Of a stretch of 64,000 nt of DNA, positions 11,801-22,527 are shown piece after piece. The translations under genes were made by a program, and so were the position numbers. The DNA comes from Acanthaster planci (taxonomy: Eukaryota; Echinodermata; Asteroidea; Valvatida; Acanthasteridae): the NCBI RefSeq assembly GCF_001949145.1, contig NW_019091539.1, forward strand, positions 900,548-964,547, written 5' to 3'. Within the stretch, counting starts at the first letter, position 1. Each line of letters begins with the position of its first letter. Below the pieces are notes generated by a model. That model was not told the DNA's origin, did no database searches, and saw only the letters and a program-made list of their open reading frames with translations.

Positions 11801-14800
11801 ATATACATGTATGTTCACAAACATGATAATTATTAATGCCTGTGTGTATTAACACATGATAAAAATCAATATTTTTATGCCTTGAGATGGTTTGTTCTCT
11901 CACAGCAAGGGGACTTAGCGACCTTTGAACTCTTGGCACAACCTTTTCACTACAACATGATCACTGGTCTGGACGTGTGCTGTAGGAAACCGCTCATTGC
12001 CACATGCTCAATCGATCGAACAGTCCGCATCTGGAACTATGAGACAACGTAAGCGTCAAATTTGGCCATTATTTCTTTCCAAGGAAAGTTATTGATAGTT
12101 TTGGTAATGTAAATTCAATATTTTACCGTAAGTTTTGTTGAAATAAGATCTTCTCCACTTCCTCTCCAGGACCTTGGAGCTGCACAAAGAGTTCCAGGAG
12201 GAAGCTTACAGCATCGCTCTGCATCCCTCTGGTCTCTACGTCCTGGTGGGCTTCAGCGACAAGCTACGACTCATGAACCTACTCATTGATGACATACGCA
12301 CGTTCAAGGAGTTTACCATCCGCGGCTGTCGGGAGGTAAATACTTGCGCGAAGGCCCCCCAAAAATAACCCAAGCGTCCCCTTGGCCCCTTACTGTTGTT
12401 TTTTGCTCAATTACCAGAGATATGTCCGTTTCTATTTAAGTGCTCCCCTGTTTCTGCCATCTTTCTTCATTTTACCTTTCTTCAGAAAGGACATCACCTA
12501 GGTTTTGACGTTTTGGTTGTTTCTTGTGATCAGAAGTAGAACCCCATGCTTTCACTTGTTTTCATCCTTGCTTCCTGTAGTGTTCCTTCAGCAACGGAGG
12601 GCACGTGTTTGCTGCTGTTCACGGCAACGTCATACAGATCTACTCCTCAACCACCTTTGAGAACGTCAACAACTTGAAAGGTCACAATGGAAAGGTCAGT
12701 GGCTAACTGTACGGCTACATGGTACATAAGGAGACACACACAAAAAGCCACTGGGAGAATGTTTGATGAGGTAGCCTGGCTACCTTTAAGTAGTCTTTGC
12801 TGACTTTGGCTGTGTCCAAAAATCCTGGCTGTGGCTGACGTTATCACATGTGTCTATGGAAAGTGGCTGCAGCCGCTAGCTTTTATAGCCACAGATGTTC
12901 ATTACTTTGCTTGTAACCAGTCCTCCCAAGTCTTATCAGAAACAAGTGTCAATGGATGTTAATTTAGTGATTTTTTTATCTTTGTTTGATTAGGTTCGAT
13001 CAGTGGTATGGAGTGCTGATGACAGTAAAATCATCTCTTGTGGAATGGATGGTGCAGTTTATGAGTGGAACGCCTACTCTGGCAAACGTGAGGGGGAGAG
13101 TGTCCTGAAGTCCTGCAGCTACACGTGCGTAACGTCCACCCCGGACGGCAAGACGACGTTTGCCGTCGGCTCAGATCGCACCCTCAAGGAAATCTCTGAT
13201 TCTCAGGTATGTGTACACATCAACAAACTGTTTCCTGTCGGTGTTTGGCTATTTGGGGAAGCCTCTCCATTTTTGTAATTAAAAAAGGTACCAAGAAGTA
13301 AAAGTGATTTGTGGATTTTGCTTAAGGATGTGAACTTAGGTGCATCGCAAATGTGTCACCTCATGAGTCCATTGTGGATGGATATCCATGTGAGTCAACA
13401 ATGTTTATCTCTGCAGGATTCTTACACCTTGTCTAGTTGCAGATTACATCAAGGTCGGATTAGAGGTGTTTCAGTTTCCAGGAAATTGTAAGAAATTGAG
13501 GGAAAATCCTCAAAATGTGCATTTTAATGGGATTGGAGAAAAAGAATTGGAAAGGAGGGAGCTACAATTTGATTGAAAAAAGTTATAATAATGGAATATC
13601 CTATTGTTCATAAATAGTTTGTCTCCGGAATTTTCTTTTTTAACTTGGGAATGTAGACTTTTGCAGCTATGTAGGCAGGCAGTCATTCCACAAAAACCTG
13701 TGTCAAGCCCAATATTTCCTATAATTTGTTATTCTTCTCAATTTCCTCAGATCCTGCGTGACGTTGACTCCCAGGACATCACACTCACCCAGGTTTCTAT
13801 GTCCCACAGCGGCCGCATGCTGTTCGCCGGAACCAACAACGGCACCCTTCGATCCCTCAAGTTCCCCCTAACAGTGCCCGGTGAATGGCAGGAGCACATG
13901 GGCCATGCGTCAGGGGTTACCAAGGTACTGAAATTTTCTTGCTTGAAGTTATTTTCCAGGGCAGTGACTGTCTGTCGTGCGCATGCTTTGAATCGACTGA
14001 TCATTAATAAACTGACACAAATATTAAAACAGAAGAACCTTACAATCAAGGTCATTCAGACTTTACAGGTCACCTTGTTAGAACAGGAATCTTGTACCTG
14101 TATTTTCAGAAATTAAAACAATGAAGAACAAAGGGACTGCAATCTAAACATTGCCTTGTTATCTAAGCAGGATGTTGCGTTAATAGTGTCTTAGTAACGA
14201 GGTTTGACTGTATACTTTACATTTGTTTTGAGTTCTGAAACTTTGTGCTCATCTGTCGTAGGACTTTTCGCTTTAAGAAAAATTCATGTCCCTTTTGAAT
14301 GTTGGTAGTAGGTATAACTTTCACTGATCATTATAATTCGGCTTTACCCTTTCAAAACTCTAGATGTAAAAATTACACTGTCAACCTGTGAAATGAGTTG
14401 AGATGTGGGAAAACTCAAAACAATTAAAAGCCTGCAAATTTATATTCCACTGAAGTAAACACTTATTCTCATGGTGTAGAAACAATTGTTTGCGTTTAAA
14501 CTGGAGAAAATTGAAACATTCTGGGGGCATTTTAGAGGTCTCTAAAAACAGTGGATAGATAATTGTGTCTTTTGTAAGAAACAGTTTCATTGAAATGTTT
14601 TTGTGGTGGGCTTGTAGATGCGGATCACCTACGACGACCAGTATCTGGTCACTGTGTCTGAGGATGCCACCCTCATGATCTGGAAGATCAGCGACAAGGA
14701 AGGGCGGGGCTTGAAGCGAGACAAGGAGGTGGGATACGCCGAGGAAATACTCATCACCAAGTCTGATTTGGAGGAAAAGGTGAGTAGCTGTCGTCACTGC

Positions 14801-17800
14801 AAAAAAGGACGTTATTGATGATGCTCCAAAATGGAAACATTTGTACGGTTTTACGGTTAAGCATTCTCTGTTCATTGTGTTTATTTTCCTCCGGGAATAG
14901 TAGATGTTCCCATGAAGTTTTACAAGCCAATTTCATTCAGCACTGTGTGACTAAATAAGCAAAAGTCATGAACATTTTATCCAGTTGAGTAATAAATATT
15001 TCATCATCTTGATACCTCTAACCACCAACTTTAAAACAAAATCATTCAAAATGTTTGTCAGTTTCAAAGGTAATATTCCTGAATCCTCCAACTGTTTGAA
15101 AAGTTAGAACTGTTTGGTGTAATGTCTCTGAAGTTGACTACTGTCACTGACTAGTCATTAAAGTGGTTGTGGGTTCGAATCTTACCTCAGGGATTTTTTC
15201 TCATTAATAACGGACATTCCCTTGCTTTCTACCATGGCAGAACACTGTCATGGCAGAGCTGAAGCAGCGGGTGGAGGAGCTGAAGATGGAGAATGAATAC
15301 CAGCTACGGCTGAAGGACATGAACTACAACGAGCGCATCAAGGAGCTGACAGAGAAGTTCATCCAGGAGATGGAGTCACTTAAGACCAAGAACCAGGTCC
15401 TCAAGACGGAAAAGGACAAGGAGGAGGCACGGCATGAGGAAGAGATGGCCGAACAGCTGGAGAAACAGAACAAGGAGCTGCAAGATCTCGGTGAGCCAGC
15501 TTACCCCATTACCCTCTGAAATCCCTCACGTTCAGAGGCAAGCATGGCAGCAAATTTCCCAACAGTACTTTCCAAGCCAGCTTTCGAATAAGTTCCTTGT
15601 TTTTCAGTTAAGCATACTCTACCCTAAGGTAAAATAAGAAGATTCCCTTCTCCAAAGAAAAAGGCTTTAAAACCTGCAACCTTGTTTCTAAATTTGAATA
15701 TTTCCAAACTTTGTTATCTTTTCCAATAATTGAGAGAAAGGTTTGCTATTCACTGAAATTCAACCATTTTACCCCATTAAAAAACTTGATCTAGAGTCTT
15801 GCCTCTGTTTTGTACATGTAACCGAGTAATTTTTCCTTTCTTTCTTTCCTTTAGAATCGGCCAACAATCAGAAACTTATGATTGAGTACGAGAAGTATCA
15901 GGAGCTACAGTCCAAGAGCCAAAAGATGCAGGAGGACTATGAACGGCAGCTAGCCGAGACAGAAGAGTCCAAAGAACAGGCCCTGGAGGAGCTGACGGAG
16001 TACTATGAGACCAAGCTGCAGGAAAAGACAACACTGCTGGATCAGGTAGGATTAATGGAGCTGACTTGGAGGGGTAGCTTGACTGTAGGGTAGGGGTGAG
16101 TCTAGGGTGGCTGGGCTGGTAGGTGGTAGGGAAGTTGATTGATTGGGACCAGTTGCAGGAGAAGACTCGTCTGCTGGATCAGGTTTGGTACAGCTGTCTT
16201 AGGAGGGTAGGAACGTGACTGTAGGGTAGGGGTGAGTCTAGGGTGGCTGGGTAGATGGTTCAGGAGTGGTTGTTTGATTTAGTGTACTATGCAGAAGACT
16301 ATGCAGCTGGCTAGAAGGGTTAGAGCTGGATAGCTGTAGAGTAGGGTTGAGTCAAGGGAGGCTGAGGATGGTTGACGATAGACTAAAGCTCCACAGTAGG
16401 AGGTTCAAACGTTTTTGTATTAGGAAATTGATATTGCGGTACGTATTTTCACCACACCCCAAATATGATACTGCTTGTTGACATCTTTAAAAATACAAAG
16501 GTGTTACGGATCTCCAATATTTTCCTTTTAGGCCCATGATGAGTCCAGGCAGCAGATGCGAGAATACGAGGAGACCAAGAAACAGATCGAAGAAGATGCA
16601 GACCGGGAGATCCTGGACATCAAGAACAAGTACGAGAGACGATTGAGAGACGAGAAGGAGGCCAACATGAGACTGAAAGGAGAGACAGGAATCATGAGGA
16701 AGAAGGTGAGTCAATATTGGAGTTTCTGCTCGTTGACGTTTCACAAAGTTGCCGAAAAGAAATATTTGAAGCCCTAGAAATAGCTCTGTTGTAAAGCACA
16801 TAGGTTTGCTAAAGAATGCGTTTAGCTCAGCAGATCTGTGAAATTGTGGCCAGGGCCTGAGCCCATGGCAAGTTTAAGCATGGTTTGACGGTTGGTTTTT
16901 CTGAAGGCATACCTTTGTAATATGATTTGAAATCTAAAGCAATGATTGATGTACAAAGCGCATCAGTTTAGAATCATTAATTCACGTACAGTAATAGCAA
17001 GGCACGGCAATAGGAATCTCCAGCCACATGCATGTGTAACACAGTAGCCTGGGAAATGGACTCCCTGTTAGCATGAGCTTTCTGCTTTACTATAGAGAGT
17101 TTGCATGGCTGCCATCTTGCAGGCCAGCTAGAGCTTTTGTTCCACAGGGTATGGACAAAGGAGCTAATTTCCCTGTAGAACAAAAGAACTGTCCTGCAAG
17201 AAGGCTACCACACAAACCTCTGTTAAGCAACTTTGCAAAGGTAGCCTTGCTTGAAGGCTGTTGTTCAGTAATTTCAAGGCAGTTGGTTAGGACAGTTCTC
17301 AAGCAGGTTCCAGCTTTGAACCAAACATTTATTTTTACATGTGTTAACCCCAAATGGAGAGTGTTTTCACATTTTCTTTCCCTGTCACTCGCAGTTCACC
17401 AGCCTACAAAAGGAGATTGAAGACCACAAAGATGAAATCAAGAAGCTTCAGAATGAACAGACCAAACTGCAAGGGGTCATCAAGTCGCTGGAGAAGGACA
17501 TCTACGGATTGAAGAAAGAGATCCAGGAGCGAGATGAGACCATCCAAGATAAGGTGAGTCAGCTAGAGAAGGGGTGTTTCATTACTACCTGAATTTGTGA
17601 TATCTAGGGGGTACTTGTCCTGTATCTCCCAAGTTATCTGAAACCTAGAAGGGCCTAGACATTTTGTCCAATATCACCTTAATGCATCTTTGTTTCCGGC
17701 GCTGAGCCTTCAGACATTTTTCCAGTGATGTCTTTCAGTCATTGTGACACCAATTTTGTAACAATCGGCCATGCTGTTCTCACCAAACACCCATTTTTCC

Positions 17801-20075
17801 ATGACGGGTCAACCAAAGCTCTTTATTCTTTGCGTTGATGTTCTCAACGCACACAGTCTAGCATGCTGGAGGCCATGAACTTCAAATGACTTTCACAACA
17901 AAGCCAGATGTCGGGTGGAATTTAAACTTTACTAGTGGTTTCTACATAAAGTTTAAAAAATATCAGGCATATGTGGTAATGTGGCATGAAAAAAAACAGA
18001 ATTAGAAATATAACAACTGGCCCATACATTGGATATTGGCTCATGGTTTTCATAATTGCCCCTGTCCTTGTAGGAAAAGAGAATCTACGACCTGAAGAAG
18101 AAAAACCAGGAGCTGGAGAAGTTCAAGTTTGTCCTAGACTACAAGATCAAGGAACTGAAGAAACAGATTGAGCCTAGAGAGAATGACATCAAGGCCATGA
18201 AAGAACAGATTCAAGAGGTACGAAAAGGGGATTGGTACTGAGATCTGGGGAGGACGGGCTCTTACTGAAATGTTATAGAAGGCTGGTTCTCACAGCAGAC
18301 ATCACAGTGAAAGCGCAGTAGTGGGCGTCATGAAATTTGCTTCACTTCGAGTTTGTTTGGTGTAAGCTTTCAATTTGTAATTAGCGCATGTATTGCAAAC
18401 CACAGATGGAGAGTGAGCTGGAACGATTCCACAAGCAGAACACGCAGCTGGAGTTGAACATCACAGAGCTGAGGCAGAAGCTCAAAGCCACTGAGAAAGA
18501 GATGTACATGGAGAGACAAAAGGTAAGGAACTCAACAAGTTTTTCCAGAAGACGTGTATAAACCTGCCATTATTTTCTGTGCTATCACTATTGAAATAGT
18601 TCATGAGATCAAATAAGCATAGATTTTCACTTGGCTGCCATATGAAAATCTTGCAAATCAAAGACATCTCTTGTTTATACCAGGTGCGGGACACTGAAGC
18701 AATCTGCCGCCGTTTCAAGACTGATCTGCACAACTGCGTTGCATACATCCAAGAGCCAAAGAAGTTGAAGGAGAGCATCAAACAGTTGTATGCCAAACAC
18801 GTTCAGGATGATACAGTAAGTCAACTTGATGTTGTGACCATATTCACTTCCAATCTCCTTATGCGCCGTCTTTCGAATTTGATTGGGACTCGGATCTGAC
18901 CAGCTGGTTCCATCACTAGGGTTTACCACTCGCCAGGCTCTGCTAGTATCAGATCTATTCTCCATACAGATACTCTGGGCTCAGCTGGGTCCAGCTTACA
19001 TCCTCTGGGCTGCATGCAGATGCTCTTTGCTCAGCTGGTGTCCAGTCAGAGGCAATGGGCTCAGCTTGTCTCCATTCATTAAGCACTGGCCTCAGCTGGA
19101 TTCCTTTCGTACCTACTGGGCTCAGCTGGGTCGAACTCAGATCCGCTGATGAGCTCAGTAGGTTCCAGTCATATTTGATGGGATCTGCTGGGCAGTGGAA
19201 TCAACTAGGCTCAGATAGGTTCCACTGCTCTCAGTTATAGGCTCCCTTAGGCTCAAGTGTAGCATTTCTGACCAACTCTTCTTATCCCATTCTCTGATCT
19301 CCACAGATTGAATCTGCGAGTGTTGATGCCGACATACAGAGGGAGTACAGCAGACAGCGAAAGCATCTCGAGCAGAGCGTGGCATCGCTGCGCAAGAAAC
19401 TTGCCAAAGACACTGAGATCCACCGAGCTGACAATGTCCGAATCATGCAGGTTAGTCACATGGAGTAAATTGAAGAAATAAGAACTGAAATCCAGTAGAT
19501 TGCATGATAGTCTAGGTAGGATGCAAGAGAATAAAGTGACATATTATTTTCAAGTCGGCATACATGAAGCCCGAGCTCTGTGACATGCCACTCTTTTTAC
19601 ATAAAAATGTTGGAATGTTGTATAGGATGTAATAAATGAAGCCAAACAAAATCTAACCTGCTTCTGTGTCGAACTGAATAATTAATTTGACCGCAGCAAT
19701 ATTTAAGATGCACATTCACTTAATTTCCAACAGGAAAATGTTTCCCTGATCAAGGAAATCAACGACCTCCGGCGGGAGCTGAAGATCGCCCGCACCCAGG
19801 TCCACGACTTGGAGGCGGCCCTGGGCATCAACAAGAAGAACAAGAACCTGCCGCCGGAGCAACAGGCCGAGTCTGTGCTCTCCATGAATGGCAGCAATGG
19901 CATGCCAGGCGGTGGGATGTCCAGCCGAGAGGGTAAGAACGATGAGAATGTGCGCATCATCGACATGCAGCGCAGCGAAATCCGCAAGCTGCGCACGCAG
20001 CTCATGGAAGCGGAGCAGATAGCCGCGCAGAGGCCGCCCTCTGGTGGCCGGCTACCGCCAGTCCTGGCACAATAA
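8873..20075 (+). CDS. CFAP57: Cilia- and flagella-associated protein 57 (WDR65), complete
   Basis: Axonemal protein of motile cilia, linked in the family to inner dynein arm placement. Exons: 8873-9343, 10117-10376, 10752-10923, 11262-11414, 11906-12048, 12170-12335, 12581-12694, 12994-13206, 13751-13924, 14618-14779, 15241-15490, 15855-16045, 16532-16705, 17395-17553, 18074-18217, 18406-18522, 18684-18815, 19307-19450, 19734-20075 (TAA). All phases agree; 1226 aa against about 1250 in human. Residues 1-650 are WD40 propellers (for example [42 protein letters not shown]). From about 680 to 1150 the protein is a long Glu/Lys-rich coiled coil with strongly conserved blocks such as [16 protein letters not shown] and [20 protein letters not shown]. 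The tail is Gly/Ser-rich then basic. The start [14 protein letters not shown] fits the family; an upstream in-frame ATG at 8801 would lie in the 5' intron. The assembly gap at 9509-9990 is intronic. Confidence 0.97.
9509..9990. other. Assembly gap (482 N) in CFAP57 intron 1
   Basis: Undetermined bases. The right flank is a 27-bp minisatellite, so the gap is probably a collapsed repeat array. No coding sequence is missing, because exon 1 and exon 2 join without loss compared with the human protein. Confidence 0.9.
9991..10116 (+). repeat. 27-bp minisatellite abutting the CFAP57 exon-2 splice acceptor
   Basis: Units start at 9991, 10018, 10045, 10070 and 10091 (27, 27, 25, 21 and 24 bp). Each begins AGGTATC (AGGTATCATT in four of five). 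The exon itself starts AG/GTATCATT at 10115/10117, so the acceptor and the first eight exon bases are the phase-locked head of the repeat. The array extends leftwards into the gap. Confidence 0.9.
15140..15195 (+). repeat. Possible tRNA-derived SINE fragment
   Basis: GTGGGTTCGAATC (around 15170-15181) matches a pol III B-box. Upstream sequence is only loosely tRNA-like. It sits in CFAP57 intron 10, shortly before exon 11. Confidence 0.25.
16003..16370 (+). repeat. Tandem duplication of an exon end plus intron start in CFAP57
   Basis: A unit of about 136 bp is repeated. Copy 1 contains the last ~40 bases of exon 12 (encoding [10 protein letters not shown]) and the following intron. Copy 2 (from about 16141) contains GTTGCAGGAGAAGACTCG..CTGGATCAG, which would encode [10 protein letters not shown], followed by GTTTGG in place of the functional GTAGGA. 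The block GACTGTAGGGTAGGGGTGAG recurs at 16081 and 16217, with a decayed third copy near 16333. Confidence 0.85.
17112..17205. repeat. Small foldback in CFAP57 intron 13
   Basis: CTTGCAGG..CTTTTGTTCCACAGGG (17116-17149) pairs with CCCTGTAGAACAAAAG..CCTGCAAG (17171-17200), leaving a loop of about 20 bp. The palindrome explains why overlapping open frames appear on both strands here; neither looks like a protein. Confidence 0.55.
18895..19256 (+). repeat. Degenerate GCTCAGCTGG minisatellite in CFAP57 intron 17
   Basis: About ten degenerate units of roughly 35-40 bp, each built around CTGGGCTCAGCTGGGTCCAG and followed by a short variable part. The array fills most of the 491-bp intron between exons 17 and 18. 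It stays open in one frame by chance, because the unit lacks stops. Confidence 0.75.
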
Positions 20076-22527
20076 AAGAACACTTGAGGAAAGTTTGGTT
20101 TTTGTAGTTTTCAAGACAACAGGATCACATCTTTTCTTAAATCAAAGCAAGAACGTACAGAGCAAGAATTTTCGAAAAAAGCTTGAGACAATAGGGAGGC
20201 CATGGAGCTTTGGTTCTCAGTCTTTGTCCATTGCCTTTAGAGAGTTCTTTTTACTTGTTCCCCCAATTTTGCTGTCGTTCATAAAAATTGTAGGCTACAG
20301 AATATGAGAATTACAAGTTTCCTGGCCATGTTCTATTTCCAAACTACTCAAAAAATGCCTTCCTCATTCGTGTTCCTTGGCTGGGATTGCAGCAATGTAC
20401 AAATTGTAAAAATCTTGTACATATTGTTTATGTCATTTGGATGGTTGATGTGGTTACCATACAAGTGCCTGTTTCACATTAACAAGAGAAGCTTTATGTT
20501 TTCTTGATCAGATAGAAATTTGTATTCATTGTCTTCCTCGGTTGTTAAGTTTCAGAGTATTTGCTTTTGTAGATCTGATTGCAAAAACTTGGTGCGATGC
20601 TTGGTGAACCGTCCATGTTAACTTTCTTTCTTCCAGGCATTGAAACAGTTCTGATTGCCTTAGAGTTGAGCCGTCCTCACTTGCATCTTCCATGCAATAC
20701 TACATGCCTTATGATAAAGTTATTACTAGTTATGAATTGTAAAACTATTACAGGAAATTACACCAGGTTTTTTTTTTAATTCCACTTTCTTGATATGAAG
20801 ACGATTTTGTTCCTGTTTTTAATGATTGTGTAAAATATGCAAGAATGTCAAATGTAAATAGTTATCCAATAAAGATATTCCGTCCTGTTTGCATATATTA
20901 AATGGTCTCGTGATTCTTGCTTCCTTCAAATATGTCCTTCAATATTACCAAATTAGTGCACTTTTTCTAAACAAAGGAGCCAGTACGTTCCAGAAAAAAC
21001 GTTAATACCAATGCACGTGAAAAAATAGGTCTTTATATTTTTTTAATGCAAATTTTCAATTCAGACGTACATTTTTCAGAAGTGGACGGAGTTTAGCTTT
21101 CAGTTTAAAATCTACAACAATTGCAAAAAAATGGAAATAGATTACAAAAGTGAGATAACGAATACTCAAATACAAGTAGCAGGTCACTACCATTCATGAG
21201 CATCACCAGGGTTTTTCCTGGAGGGGGTTTGGTGCGACAAATGCATTTGTCATGTGACAAATTAACAAACCTCGATGGGGTCAATTCCAGGTATTCTGAA
21301 GCACATTGGTTATTTTCATCCCCTTGCCTCTCCCCACCACCACCACCGCTCCGTCACACCAACGCATCCACTGTACATGAACTAAAGCAATGCACCAGGA
21401 ACAAAACAATGCAGTCTGCAAAATTATCAACGCCAAATAATTGCAAGAATTCTGTGTGATAAATTCTAATTCTGAAATCACTCATTTGTCAAGATCCATT
21501 TCCATTAACAGTGCACAGTTGCTTGTTTTCGATAACCAAAATCATAAGCTGCAAAAATAAACGATTAAAATCTGTTCTTAAATCAGGAATTCTCAAGCCT
21601 GTCATCCAAATTTACACAAATACTTCACACCGTTTGAAAGACGTTCAACTACATGTATAGAAAACTATATAGATTTGTGTTTATCAAATATCTACATATC
21701 TGTATTTCACTTATTTACAATTTAATCCCACACTTAACATCAGAACCTACTTTCTAGGTGTAAGAAAGACAAATTCAAACTAAGGCATGTTCACAGACAT
21801 AAAGATATGACCGTTAAAAAAAGACACTGTAATGTATACTGCTTTTTCAGAGCTTGCCCAAAAATTTTCTGTGCAATTTCAGGTAAAAAGTGCAAGAGTT
21901 AAGTTCTCATTCCAAAATCAGCTGCCTCTCTGTTGAAATCACAACTAAACTGAAAGTTTTGGGGTTTCCATAATTGGAATTAACGGTTCAAACTTACACA
22001 AAAACAGAACAGCAGAGGTATATATCCACACGCATACATGATACATACCAAAGTCAGATCCTGTCACTGCATGTAGTTTCTAATTATACTGTGAGACTTT
22101 ACTGACTGCCTAGGCTCTATTTTAGCTGGAAAAAAAAACCAGTCAGTACACTGGGTTTGCATACAAAAATGTTCAGGAAATAACACAATGAATGTTTCTT
22201 TTAGATGTCGGAATTTTCAAAATATACATGTATGTACTGCATTCAACATGGACGGAATTTAAAATAAAGATGCCGATAAATATTATAAAAACAAGCATAG
22301 ACTTGAGTTTTCATTACAGGGAATTAATTCTTTATAAAGTACAACAAAGAAACTTCCAATAAAACCACCTAAGATTTTTTTGGGGCGTGACAGGACTATG
22401 TTGTATTTTTTTACTTCACACTTTGGCAGTTAATTCAAACGTTACGCTGATTTGGATGATTTTCTTAAATAAGTTGAACTGACTGGTTAAAAAGGGCTGG
22501 ATGGATTTATTCCTGCCACACAGTGAT
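20076..22527. other. CFAP57 3' UTR and convergent 3' flank of the membrane-protein gene
   Basis: Probable CFAP57 3' UTR runs to the AATAAA at 20868-20873 and the following GT-rich sequence. Beyond that the DNA is AT-rich with no coding exon. It is probably the 3' UTR of the minus-strand membrane gene; candidate minus-strand poly(A) signals are AATAAA at 22511-22506 (very close to the stop) and ATTAAA at 21047-21042. Confidence 0.55.
20868..20873 (+). terminator. CFAP57 poly(A) signal AATAAA
   Basis: ATCCAATAAAGATATTCCG lies about 790 bp after the CFAP57 stop and is followed by a G/T-rich stretch (TGGTCTCGTGATTCTTG). This is the typical arrangement of a cleavage site. Confidence 0.65.

Noticed and set aside
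17073-17420. Overlapping open frames on both strands in CFAP57 intron 13
   Set aside because: They span a foldback sequence and run into a well-supported exon in another frame; neither resembles a protein.
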